DNA of 64,000 bases from Clostridiales bacterium (GCA_013619125.1 JABXKS010000080.1:1-64000); one strand, 5' to 3'; counted from the first letter of the stretch, positions 16,038 to 24,148 are shown. Notes: generated from the letters alone by a model not told the origin. Made by a program: numbers and translations.

Positions 16038-17889
16038 ATTCTTTCATCTTTTTCCACAGTGCTGTTCGACTGATCCCCAGAAGCTTTGCAATCTCCGTTT
16101 TATTGTGTCCGGCTTGAACCAGCATCTCGATCACTTCCGTTTCCACCCGTTGCTGAATCTCCCGAATTGAAATGACGCCCTCTTCCATGGCTTTCGCCTG
16201 CGGTCTTGTCTGATCGAGATTCAATTTTCCCAATAATGCATACCGCTGAGTTGCATTGCGCAGTTCCCGCACATTCCCCGGCCACTCATATGCCATCAAT
16301 TGCTCTTGTACATCCTCCACTCTTCGATCCGCCTTCGTCTCTTTCAAAAATCGTTCAAACATAAGAGGAATATCAGCCTTTCTATCCCGAAGGGGCGGAA
16401 TCATCAACTCCAACACATCAAGACGATAAAACAGGTCCGCACGAAATTCTCCCGCTGCCACACTGCGTTTCAGAGAAACATCGGAGGCGGCAATAATCCG
16501 TACATCCAGAGGAATAACATAATCCGACCCAATCCGCATCACCTCTCGCTCTTCGAGTACGCGCAAGAGTTTCACCTGCAAGGAAGGAGTAATGCTGTTG
16601 ATTTCATCCAGAAAAATCGTTCCCCCATGCGCCAATTCAAAAAGCCCGGGTTTTCCACCCTTTCTCGCTCCTGTAAAGGCACCCTCTTCATATCCAAATA
16701 GCTCGCTTTCCAATAGGGTCTCTGTTAATGCCGCGCAATTCACCGCAACAAAGGGCGCATGATCGCGCGAACTATCATTGTGAATGCTTTGGGCATAGAC
16801 CTCTTTCCCCACTCCACTTTCCCCGTAGATCAAAATGGTGCCCTCGGTTTTCGCCATGGCCCTAGCCGCTTCGCGGCAAGAAATGCTGAGGGGATCTACC
16901 GCAATCATATCCTGAAATCGCAACTTCGCAATCAAGCCACGCTTATTCAACTGATATCGAATTTTCTTTTCAAGCATTTGCAAATGTGTAATATCTTGAA
17001 AGGTACACAGTACGCCTTTGATCTGGTCGTCGACATAAATCAAGGTTGCATTGACACTAACAATCAGATCAGAATGCAGCACACGAATGGATTCTGTAAT
17101 GGATTGCCCAGTTGTTAGGGCATCGTGTAAAAAGGAGAGCTCCGGAAGTACCTCCAAAAGCGGCCGATTGACTACATCCAGCATTTCTTTTTTCAACAAC
17201 AGCCGAGCTCGTTCATTAAAAATAGATACTACGCCAGACTCATCCACAGCGACCACCGCGTCATGGACCTTTTCCAACATGTTTTCCACAAGCTCCGACC
17301 GTACCATCTCCCGTTCCAATTTTTCGATCAATTGCTCCGCTGAGCTAACCGTTTCCCGGATCGACTCCTCGGATGCATTTAAAAAAACCGAGTCAAAGCC
17401 AAACGCAGGCGCCAAAGAATGACTTAATCCACCGCCGAGAAATGTCACCGCCTCTTCTCGATTGGCATAGCTGTGGATAATCGGTTCCACCTCTTCCGGG
17501 TTATGATAATACTCCACCTGAACCGGTACCGTCAAATCCAATACCTCTTTCCATTCCTCGTAAGAAAACGCGATATGATCGCGCTGAATAAACACAATCT
17601 TCCGCCCAAACCGTTCCGCTTCTTTCAAAGAAAAGATAATGTCCGTCGCCGTAATTTTCAATCGAATCACCGGAACCGATACGCTTTTGCACACCCATTC
17701 ATAGGCACCCGAACGAGCGATCAATACCCGCGCACCTTGATTGACAAGGGCTTTGGACTGCCTCTCTAATTGCCCCTCTTCATAGACTTCAATTTTCATT
17801 TCGCCCCGAGCAATCTTTCCTGGATAACATTTCGTTATTCTCAGCTTCAAGGCTTCACTATTGGCGATAACACCAAGTCGTCCCCTCAT
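16036..17889 (-). CDS. Sigma-54-dependent transcriptional activator (PrpR-N/PAS/AAA+/Fis HTH)
   Basis: A 617-residue enhancer-binding protein. Residues ~20-185 resemble the PrpR N-terminal sensor domain; ~205-305 a PAS domain (HDAVVAVDESGVVSIFNERA); ~325-560 the AAA+ domain with Walker A GESGVGKE at 356-363 and the sigma-54-contacting GAFTGA at 403-408; a C-terminal Fis-type HTH (NKTEIAKLLGISRTALWKK). It probably drives the adjacent ptb-iorAB-buk operon in response to an oxo acid or acyl-CoA intermediate (inference). Its ATG overlaps the stop of the phosphatase gene (TAATG) with GGGAGG upstream. Confidence 0.94.
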   Translation of the reverse strand: MRGRLGVIANSEALKLRITKCYPGKIARGEMKIEVYEEGQLERQSKALVNQGARVLIARSGAYEWVCKSVSVPVIRLKITATDIIFSLKEAERFGRKIVFIQRDHIAFSYEEWKEVLDLTVPVQVEYYHNPEEVEPIIHSYANREEAVTFLGGGLSHSLAPAFGFDSVFLNASEESIRETVSSAEQLIEKLEREMVRSELVENMLEKVHDAVVAVDESGVVSIFNERARLLLKKEMLDVVNRPLLEVLPELSFLHDALTTGQSITESIRVLHSDLIVSVNATLIYVDDQIKGVLCTFQDITHLQMLEKKIRYQLNKRGLIAKLRFQDMIAVDPLSISCREAARAMAKTEGTILIYGESGVGKEVYAQSIHNDSSRDHAPFVAVNCAALTETLLESELFGYEEGAFTGARKGGKPGLFELAHGGTIFLDEINSITPSLQVKLLRVLEEREVMRIGSDYVIPLDVRIIAASDVSLKRSVAAGEFRADLFYRLDVLELMIPPLRDRKADIPLMFERFLKETKADRRVEDVQEQLMAYEWPGNVRELRNATQRYALLGKLNLDQTRPQAKAMEEGVISIREIQQRVETEVIEMLVQAGHNKTEIAKLLGISRTALWKKMKE

Positions 17890-18704
17890 TATATCCTCCC
17901 GAACACCCGATCCAGCGCTTCCTTCACGCCATCGGATTCATGATCTATCGTCAGCCAATCCGCCGCTTCCTTTGCCGCCTCTGTTGCATTACCCATGGCA
18001 ATTCCAATTCCGGCTTCCTTCAAGGCTTGAATATCGTTGTTGTGGTCACCCATAAAGACGATCTCCTCCATGGTGATTCCGTAGTACTTTGCAATGACTT
18101 TCAATCCGTCTGCCTTGGTCACTCCTTGGCGCATCACATCAATAGCGCCCGGCATGGAATCAATAACCTCCAAACCCGTCAATTGGCGAAGTTTTTCAAA
18201 CCGTCTTTTTTTCTCCCCTTCATCCGCGCAAAAAATCAGCAATTTATAGATCATTTCTTCCTCGAACAGGGTTTCAAAGTTCGGTCGAATTTGGATATTC
18301 ACCCGGTCCTCCGGCGCCAATTTTCGATTCCGCGCAATCCATTTGCTCATGGTAAACTTCACCGAGGGCAACCACATAGTTAAATCCGTATAGGCCAAGT
18401 AATATGCCTTCTCTTCCTTTAATACAGCTGCGGCTAGGTCCAGGTCCGCTTTCTCGATTGCATTGGAAGCAATCACTTTCTCCGTTTTGGGTTCCATTAC
18501 CAATCCGCCATTACAGCAGATAATGGGTTCATCCAAACCCAATTGGTTATAGTAAAGACGCATCCCCGATGCGGATCGCCCTGAAGCCAAAACAACTTTC
18601 ACACCCTGCTCACGCAATTCCTGCAGTCGTTTCTGATTTCCGGCTGAGATTTGTTTCTTTTTATCCAATAAAGTCCCGTCCAAATCCAATGCGATTACCT
18701 TCAT
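17889..18704 (-). CDS. Cof-type HAD phosphatase
   Basis: A 271-residue cytoplasmic HAD hydrolase of the Cof/YwpJ type. Motif I is ALDLDGTLLD (nucleophile Asp ~8), motif II ASGRS (~40), the CNGG turn (~64), motif III Lys in TKADGLKVI, and motif IV FMGDHNNDIQAL. Members dephosphorylate sugar phosphates, nucleotides or flavin precursors; the substrate cannot be read from sequence. Paralogous to the gene at 19758-20585. Its stop overlaps the start of the sigma-54 activator, so the pair form a two-gene operon, though a functional link is not obvious. Confidence 0.9.
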   Translation of the reverse strand: MKVIALDLDGTLLDKKKQISAGNQKRLQELREQGVKVVLASGRSASGMRLYYNQLGLDEPIICCNGGLVMEPKTEKVIASNAIEKADLDLAAAVLKEEKAYYLAYTDLTMWLPSVKFTMSKWIARNRKLAPEDRVNIQIRPNFETLFEEEMIYKLLIFCADEGEKKRRFEKLRQLTGLEVIDSMPGAIDVMRQGVTKADGLKVIAKYYGITMEEIVFMGDHNNDIQALKEAGIGIAMGNATEAAKEAADWLTIDHESDGVKEALDRVFGRI

Positions 18705-18769
18705 CCGCCAATCTCCCCTCTTCTGTTGTACTCAGTGTACCATAGAAATTTCTGAATCGTAACTTTTCA

Positions 18770-18798
18770 TTGACAAGCAACTCGATTATAATTATGAT
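18770..18798 (+). promoter_or_regulatory. Sigma-70-type promoter of upp
   Basis: TTGACA at 18770-18775, 17-base spacer, TATGAT at 18793-18798. A start site near 18805 leaves a short leader with GAAGGAGG before the upp ATG. Confidence 0.85.
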
Positions 18799-18830
18799 AG
18801 TAAGGATGAAAATTTGAAGGAGGCCGAATC

Positions 18831-19460
18831 ATGAAAAACGTAAAATTATTGGATCACCCGCTTCTGCAACATAAATTAACACACTTGCGGATGAAGGAAA
18901 CCGGCTCTAAAGAATTCCGCGAACTTGTGCGTGAAGTAGCGATGTTGATGGCCTACGAAGTAACACGTGATTTACCGTTGGAAGATATTGAAATCGAAAC
19001 ACCTGTTTCAAAAACGACTTCCAAAGTTGTGAGCGGCAAAAAATTAGCGATCGTTCCCATCCTGCGTGCAGGACTAGGAATGGTTGACGGAGTATTGGAA
19101 TTGATCCCGGTTGCAAAGGTTGGACATATCGGTCTATACCGAGATGAAGAGACTTTGCAACCCGTAGAATACTACTGCAAATTACCACAAGATATCACCA
19201 AGCGTACGGTGATTATTACCGAACCAATGCTTGCTACTGGCGGCTCGGTTGTAGCAGCTGTCGATCTATTGAAAAAACGCGGCATTACCGATATTAAGAT
19301 TATGTGCTTGGTTTGCTCGCGACAAGGTCTTGAAGTTGTTATCAAACATCATCCAGATATCGAAATCTTTACGACTGCAATTGATGAACATTTAAATGAA
19401 GTCGGATATATCACGCCTGGTCTCGGCGATGCAGGAGACCGAATTTTCGGCACTAAATAA
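18831..19460 (+). CDS. upp: Uracil phosphoribosyltransferase
   Basis: Salvage enzyme making UMP from uracil and PRPP. All 209 residues fit the family: [15 protein letters not shown] at the start, [14 protein letters not shown]-like segment ([11 protein letters not shown]), the PRPP loop EPMLATGGS at ~130, and the C-terminal [13 protein letters not shown]. It has its own promoter and a strong terminator and so appears monocistronic. The ATG follows GAAGGAGG by seven bases. Confidence 0.98.
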   Translation: MKNVKLLDHPLLQHKLTHLRMKETGSKEFRELVREVAMLMAYEVTRDLPLEDIEIETPVSKTTSKVVSGKKLAIVPILRAGLGMVDGVLELIPVAKVGHIGLYRDEETLQPVEYYCKLPQDITKRTVIITEPMLATGGSVVAAVDLLKKRGITDIKIMCLVCSRQGLEVVIKHHPDIEIFTTAIDEHLNEVGYITPGLGDAGDRIFGTK

Positions 19461-19466
19461 AAAACG

Positions 19467-19503
19467 AGATCTCCGCAAGTTTAATCTTGCGGAGATCTTT
19501 TTT
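19467..19503 (+). terminator. Terminator of upp
   Basis: 13-bp perfect stem AGATCTCCGCAAG/CTTGCGGAGATCT with a six-base loop, then TTTTTTT. Confidence 0.93.
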
Positions 19504-19537
19504 ATTGCATCAAATAACACAACCGCTTCCTATCGAA

Positions 19538-19744
19538 CTATCCGATCCACCCCAAACCCATCAGCAACCCGAAAATAATAATTAATCCACCCGCCACTTG
19601 ATGAAACCGATACACCTTTTCGCCCCAAAGAATCTTTGACCGCGCCACCAAAAACCGATAGATGACAAAATCACTTTTTATAGTCCCGCAGATTAGTAAG
19701 AACAAACCCGCCACAATCATCAATCCACTCCACAAAATACTCAT
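19538..19744 (-). CDS. Small two-helix membrane protein of unknown function
   Basis: A 68-residue protein with two hydrophobic segments (residues ~5-25 and ~48-66) joined by a basic loop containing RFLVARSKILWGEKVYRFH. The ATG follows GAAAGGAG. It starts 13 bases after the stop of the Cof-type phosphatase gene, so the two are probably co-transcribed. No family recognised. Confidence 0.65.
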   Translation of the reverse strand: MSILWSGLMIVAGLFLLICGTIKSDFVIYRFLVARSKILWGEKVYRFHQVAGGLIIIFGLLMGLGWIG

Positions 19745-19757
19745 TCCTTTTCTCCTT

Positions 19758-20585
19758 TCAACGGCTTATTTGAAAAAAACGATCCAACGCCTGCAACACA
19801 CCCGGGCCATCACTCAAATCCATGCAATAATCCGCTGCCGCCTTGGCAGCTTCCGTAGCATCACTCATGGCGACCCCAATCCCCGCATAGCGAATCATTT
19901 CCTGATCGTTGTCGTTATCTCCCATTGCCATCATTTCTTCTCGCTGTATGCCCAGCACCTTACCTACCGCTTCTAACGCTTTCCCCTTGTCGCAATCGGC
20001 AGGACCAATATCCAATCCCAATGTAAAAGAAGAGACCGTATCAATTCCCTCCATCTGTTCGATCACACGCGCCACTTCATCCAACTTTTCTTGGCTACTC
20101 GATCGCGCCAAGATCTTGTAAATCGGATGATATTCTTCCCTCGTCCACAAAAGCGGATCCTCAACGACCCGAATCTGCATTTGCCACTTTTCCGGCAAAT
20201 CCGTATTTTCACACTTCCAGCGTTTGATCCCAAAATCCAATCGCTTCGTATAGATGCAATGAAGTCCATAGTATTGATAGAAAACCCCAAGTTCTGTCAA
20301 TGCAGCAGCGACTCGATAAAAATCTTCCTTCGTAAACGCAGCTCCCTCGATAAGTTCATCACGATTCGGCTGATAAATCACCCCGCCATTACATCCAATT
20401 AGGGGTGTATCCAATCCCAATTCATAATAATATCGCTTCGCAGACTCAAAGGTTCGACCCGTCGCCAATACAATTTGTATCCCTTGATTTCTCAATTCGA
20501 TCAACCGCGCCTTTGTCTCTTTTGGAATCTCTCGATTCTGATTTAAAAGCGTTCCATCCAAATCCAACGCCACCAATTTAATCAT
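19758..20585 (-). CDS. Cof-type HAD phosphatase (paralogue)
   Basis: A 275-residue HAD phosphatase with LVALDLDGTLLNQ (motif I), LATGRT (motif II), GCNGG, a motif III Lys in CDKGKALEAV and MAMGDNDNDQEMI (motif IV). It is clearly paralogous to the gene at 17889-18704 on the other side of upp. Start at 20585 follows AAGGAGGGG; the open frame to 20633 would place that site inside the coding region. Substrate unknown. Confidence 0.9.
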   Translation of the reverse strand: MIKLVALDLDGTLLNQNREIPKETKARLIELRNQGIQIVLATGRTFESAKRYYYELGLDTPLIGCNGGVIYQPNRDELIEGAAFTKEDFYRVAAALTELGVFYQYYGLHCIYTKRLDFGIKRWKCENTDLPEKWQMQIRVVEDPLLWTREEYHPIYKILARSSSQEKLDEVARVIEQMEGIDTVSSFTLGLDIGPADCDKGKALEAVGKVLGIQREEMMAMGDNDNDQEMIRYAGIGVAMSDATEAAKAAADYCMDLSDGPGVLQALDRFFQISR

Positions 20586-20764
20586 CCAATCCCCTCCTTC
20601 ATTTATCATAACGGTGTGAATTTTTAAATGCAAATCATAACAAATTAATCTGGAATTTATAACAGAATTTTCACAATAATCAAATATGTGGATCGAAAAA
20701 TCCTTTTCCTGTCACACATCTGTCATATAAGCTTTTTTATCATCTGCTTGTAATATTCCCTTTC

Positions 20765-20793
20765 TTGACTTTTGGGTAGGAGTCTCATAGTAT
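20765..20793 (+). promoter_or_regulatory. Promoter of the secreted transglycosylase gene
   Basis: TTGACT (20765-20770), 17 bases, TAGTAT (20788-20793), about 35 bases before the ATG; AGAGGGGG serves as ribosome binding site. Confidence 0.6.
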
Positions 20794-20828
20794 GTGCAAG
20801 TACGAAAATTTGAGAGGGGGAACAAGAG

Positions 20829-22169
20829 ATGAGAAAAAGAATAATCTCCATCTTCATTGTTACCATCTTGATCACTGCTATCTTCTCCCCGGGATTTGCT
20901 GCAACCCATACAAACCCGGATCGAGAAACCATTGAACAAAAAATTGAAGAAGTTGCATTGCGACGAGGAATTCCAAGCATCATTATGAAATCCATCGCTC
21001 GTGTCGAATCCAGCTTTACACAATTCACATCAAAAGGAACACCCTTTATATCATCAACCAATGATATCGGGGTTATGCAGATCAACGATCGATCCAATTT
21101 TGATCGTGATATGCTGAAATATGACATTGATTACAACATCGAAGTTGGAGCCAATATCCTATTGTACAAATGGGATTATGTGAAAAACACACTTCCATCA
21201 ATTGGCGACATGGATCCAAATGTATTAGAGAATTGGTATTTTGTCCTTTGGGCTTATAATGGTTGGTCAAAGGTCAACAACCCCAACGCGGGGTACAAAA
21301 ATTTAGCATATCAGGAACAGGTATTTTTAATGGCGGACCGCGAGTACAATCAACCCGTAACCGTTATCGATCGAGGAGAACTGCCATCCTCTGGACTTCC
21401 GTCCAAAAACGGTCAGTACGAAACACCGTCACCTAGTCATGCCGGCGATATTCTTTTATATGAGTATGGCGATCGTTTGGCCTCTTATTCGTGGACTAAG
21501 ATCGATCTGTACGACGATCCAAACGGAAAGAAAATCGCAAAGCTTTCGCCCAGCACAGAAATGGTCGTCATCGGCGCGCCAGTTCTAATGAATGGCTACT
21601 ATTGGGAACCCGTACGCGGACTTAATGATCCTTTCGAGGGATGGGTGCTTAGAAACTGGGTTGAAAAAGTTGGGGATTACCAAATGGGCGTCTATTCCGA
21701 TGTGAATGATCCCGTTTTGCAAAACCAATTGCGTGTCTTGGGAACCGAGGGGATTATGCAAGGCTATGCCGATCTCTTTGAACCCCTTGAATTCTTACAC
21801 CAAGAAGAACTTGCCGTGATCCTGACTCGCGCATTTGCCATCGAGACAGAGACATCACAAGAAATCACCATGGTCGATGTATCCGACTGGGCAGAAGATG
21901 CCGTAACTCTAGTTGTCGATGCTGGATTGATGCAGCTTGAGCAAGGCACTTTTAATGGCGAAAAGCTGGTTACCCAAGAAGAATTTTTAGGAACAATCAT
22001 CAAATTAACGGAGAGCGGTGCAGCCTTCCGAGGTCTTGATGAAACGCGTGTTGATCCATCAACCTTGCCGGTCAATCTGCCAGTCGATCTCTTCGCCTAT
22101 ATGACAAGAGAAGACACCGCACGCTTGATCTACAACTTGTTTACAGATAATCAGACTCTTTATTCATAA
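20829..22169 (+). CDS. Secreted lytic transglycosylase-like protein with SH3-like and SLH-like domains
   Basis: A 446-residue exported wall protein. Signal peptide ~1-24 (cleavage after GFA). Residues ~35-180 are an SLT goose-lysozyme-like domain: catalytic Glu ~60 in SIARVESSF, GVMQIN at ~80, AYNGW at ~147. Residues ~215-285 look like a bacterial SH3 domain (IDLYDDPNGKKIAKL, YYWEPVRG). The C-terminal ~290-440 has two SLH-like repeats (LRVLGTEGIMQGY, LVVDAGLMQL) for anchoring to pyruvylated wall polymer. It probably cuts peptidoglycan locally. Monocistronic with its own promoter. Confidence 0.85.
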   Translation: MRKRIISIFIVTILITAIFSPGFAATHTNPDRETIEQKIEEVALRRGIPSIIMKSIARVESSFTQFTSKGTPFISSTNDIGVMQINDRSNFDRDMLKYDIDYNIEVGANILLYKWDYVKNTLPSIGDMDPNVLENWYFVLWAYNGWSKVNNPNAGYKNLAYQEQVFLMADREYNQPVTVIDRGELPSSGLPSKNGQYETPSPSHAGDILLYEYGDRLASYSWTKIDLYDDPNGKKIAKLSPSTEMVVIGAPVLMNGYYWEPVRGLNDPFEGWVLRNWVEKVGDYQMGVYSDVNDPVLQNQLRVLGTEGIMQGYADLFEPLEFLHQEELAVILTRAFAIETETSQEITMVDVSDWAEDAVTLVVDAGLMQLEQGTFNGEKLVTQEEFLGTIIKLTESGAAFRGLDETRVDPSTLPVNLPVDLFAYMTREDTARLIYNLFTDNQTLYS

Positions 22170-22172
22170 GTC

Positions 22173-22202
22173 TTGACAAGGGGTTTCTCCTCATGTTAAA
22201 CT
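22173..22202 (+). promoter_or_regulatory. Promoter driving the fluoride riboswitch and antiporter
   Basis: TTGACA at 22173-22178; about 17 bases later TTAAAC/TAAACT (22196-22202), preceded by TG. The RNA would begin near 22208, just ahead of the aptamer. Confidence 0.65.
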
Positions 22203-22217
22203 ACTGAACAATGACAA

Positions 22218-22302
22218 CAATAGGAGATGAAGCTCTCCTGAGTTTTACTCAAACCGCGACAACGCTAATGGCTTCTGCAGAAATTCTGCAGAAGTCTTTT
22301 TT
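22218..22302 (+). promoter_or_regulatory. Fluoride riboswitch (crcB motif) with overlapping terminator
   Basis: The aptamer fits the crcB consensus: AGGAGATGAAGCTCTCCT (P2 arms AGGAG/CTCCT around GATG), then AAACCGC, a short GCG-ACAA-CGC hairpin and CTAATGGCTTC, whose GCTTC pairs with the earlier GAAGC. An extra GAG-TTTTA-CTC hairpin sits between halves. The 3' arm overlaps a terminator, CTTCTGCAG-AAATT-CTGCAGAAG (22272-22294) plus TCTTTTTT. Fluoride binding would stabilise the aptamer, block the terminator and turn on the downstream antiporter. Confidence 0.92.
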
Positions 22303-22325
22303 ATATCAACGAATAATCTTCTCTC

Positions 22326-22361
22326 CACATTTAGCGGAGTGAACCAATCCGCTAATATGTG
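22326..22361 (+). repeat. Leader hairpin between the riboswitch and the antiporter gene
   Basis: CACATTTAGCGGA pairs with TCCGCTAATATGTG across a nine-base loop, with one bulged base. It has no T-run, so it is not a terminator. It ends ~50 bases before the ribosome binding site. Function unknown; mRNA stability or translation control are possible. Confidence 0.6.
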
Positions 22362-22429
22362 ATGACGTGAAGATGTTCAGGCGCAAACAAGGTTTGAGAC
22401 TGAATTCGTTTGTAGGAGGAATACAACTT

Positions 22430-23605
22430 ATGGCAATCTCTTTAGCACTTATCATCACACTTGGCATGATCGCAAATTACCTTTTCGAAAAAATCAAGCT
22501 ACCGGGACTCTTAGGTATGTTGCTCTTAGGAATAGCCATCGGCCCCTATGGTTTTAACTTGATGCAATCTGAAATTATGGCGGTTTCTGCCGACTTGCGA
22601 AAGATTGCTTTAATCGTCATCTTACTCAGGGCCGGACTTGGTCTGAAAAAAGAAACCCTGCAAAAGGTCGGAAAGAATGCCATTCGCATGAGCTTTATCC
22701 CTTGTTTATTGGAAGGCTTCACAGTCATGTTCTTCGCTCATCTTTTATTCGGCATCTCTTTCGCCGAAGCAGGCATCTTGGGATTTATGCTGGCAGCCGT
22801 CTCTCCAGCCGTGATCGTCCCCTCTATGCTGACGCTAATCGAAAGCGGAAAGGGTTCCGAAAAAGGTATCCCTACCATGATTTTAGCCGGCGCATCTGTG
22901 GATGACGTCTTTGCCATCACCTTGTTTTCATCTATGATCTCCATGTATTTCAGTCAAACCGTCTCCATTGGAAATCAGTTGCTCCAGATCCCGATATCCA
23001 TCGCGCTGGGAATTCTTTTAGGCATAGTAGTCGGCTTATTCTTTGTTCAACTTTTTAAACACATGCGCATCCGCGATACTAAGAAAGCCTTATTACTCTT
23101 AGGGGCTGCAATCTTTATGACCGGTTTAGAAGACGCGCTTTCCAATACCATTGAAATCGCCAGCCTTCTCGGTGTCATGACCCTCGGGTTTATCCTCTTG
23201 GAAAAGTATCCAAAGGTTTCAAAACGACTCTCTGTGAAATTAAATAAGATCTGGGTCTTCGCCGAAATCATCCTTTTTGTGCTCGTTGGCGCGCAGGTCA
23301 ATATCGCCGTTGCCAGCCAATCTCTTGGCCTTGGCATTCTACTAATCGTCTTAGGTCTGATCGCAAGAAGTATCGGCGTCTTAATTTCGATCTCTGGATC
23401 CGGTTACACCTTTGGCGAGAAGCTTTTTTCAGTTGTTGCTTATTGGCCAAAAGCAACGGTGCAGGCCGCCATCGGCTCTGTTCCCTTAGCCATGGGTGTC
23501 GCTCATGGCGAGGTGTTTTTGGCCATTGCCGTCTTGTCCATCATCATGACCGCGCCCCTTGGGGCCATCGGCATTCGCATTATTGGCGAAAAAGTATTAC
23601 AATAA
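22430..23605 (+). CDS. Cation:proton antiporter (CPA family), fluoride-riboswitch controlled
   Basis: A 391-residue integral membrane protein with about 11-13 helices of the Na+/H+ exchanger fold: KLPGLLGMLLLGIAIGPYG early, a broken-helix AGASVDDVFAI in the middle (the DD pair is the usual ion/proton site), and VGAQVN late. Regulation by a fluoride riboswitch suggests it relieves fluoride or HF-linked acid stress, as antiporters are one known class under this switch. ATG 22430 is ten bases after AGGAGG; a GTG frame to 22367 would start at the edge of the leader hairpin and has no binding site. Confidence 0.9.
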   Translation: MAISLALIITLGMIANYLFEKIKLPGLLGMLLLGIAIGPYGFNLMQSEIMAVSADLRKIALIVILLRAGLGLKKETLQKVGKNAIRMSFIPCLLEGFTVMFFAHLLFGISFAEAGILGFMLAAVSPAVIVPSMLTLIESGKGSEKGIPTMILAGASVDDVFAITLFSSMISMYFSQTVSIGNQLLQIPISIALGILLGIVVGLFFVQLFKHMRIRDTKKALLLLGAAIFMTGLEDALSNTIEIASLLGVMTLGFILLEKYPKVSKRLSVKLNKIWVFAEIILFVLVGAQVNIAVASQSLGLGILLIVLGLIARSIGVLISISGSGYTFGEKLFSVVAYWPKATVQAAIGSVPLAMGVAHGEVFLAIAVLSIIMTAPLGAIGIRIIGEKVLQ

Positions 23606-23629
23606 AAAAGAATCCAAAATTTGGATTCC
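23604..23629 (-). terminator. Terminator of the dhaKLM operon (minus strand)
   Basis: GAATCCAAA-A-TTTGGATTC (23610-23628); on the minus strand it is followed by TTTTTTATT. It lies ~120 bases beyond the dhaM stop and abuts the antiporter stop. Confidence 0.7.
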
Positions 23630-23690
23630 CTCTTATTATGCCTGGATGGTGGTTGGATTGCCCTCCGACCGCCTTTCCATATTATTCCCA

Positions 23691-23712
23691 CACAGTGCTT
23701 GCCCGCACTGTG
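23691..23712. repeat. Inverted repeat in the shared 3' region
   Basis: CACAGTGC-TTGCCC-GCACTGTG, a perfect 8-bp stem with no T-run on either side. It would fold in both the antiporter and the dha transcripts. Confidence 0.6.
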
Positions 23713-23714
23713 CT

Positions 23715-23750
23715 GCTCCCTTCTACCCGAAGGGAGCTTTTCCTTTTTTT
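23715..23750 (+). terminator. Terminator of the antiporter transcript (plus strand)
   Basis: GCTCCCTTC-TACCC-GAAGGGAGC followed by TTTTCCTTTTTTT. It lies 110 bases past the antiporter stop and touches the dhaM stop, so convergent transcripts overlap. Confidence 0.8.
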
Positions 23751-24138
23751 AGTCTCTTACTTTTACCATTTGGCTCGCCTCTTCAACAGCTCCCAATACC
23801 TTGTCAAAGCTTCCGCCAATTTCTGCTTCAACACCGCCAACAACAGCTCCCTCTACGAGGGGACCATTAGCAATTGCAACAGGTTGAATGTCAGGAAGCA
23901 TTTCCATGGCCAATTGCGCGCTCATTACTGCGCTCCCAAGATCAACCAGCAGAACAACACCGTCACCTTGGTCAGCTTGTTCCATGGCGCCCATAATTAA
24001 ATCCATTTCCGTTCCAATTCGACCATCAGAGGTACCTCCCGCTGGAAAAATCGGGATGTTCGGTGCCATTTGTTTCACTAGGTCAATGACCCCCGAAGCA
24101 ATTTTTGCACTATGGGAAATTACGACCATTCCTACCAT
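23749..24138 (-). CDS. dhaM: PTS-dependent dihydroxyacetone kinase, phosphotransferase subunit DhaM
   Basis: A 129-residue EIIA-mannose-type protein that carries phosphate from HPr to DhaL. The phosphorylated His is in VVISHSAKIA (~residue 9), followed by VLLVDLGSAVMSAQ and NGPLVEGAVVGG. Only the EIIA domain is present; there is no HPr or EI-like extension as in some proteobacterial DhaM. It begins ten bases after dhaL and is the last gene of dhaKLM. Confidence 0.95.
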   Translation of the reverse strand: MVGMVVISHSAKIASGVIDLVKQMAPNIPIFPAGGTSDGRIGTEMDLIMGAMEQADQGDGVVLLVDLGSAVMSAQLAMEMLPDIQPVAIANGPLVEGAVVGGVEAEIGGSFDKVLGAVEEASQMVKVRD

Positions 24139-24148
24139 ACTAACTCCT

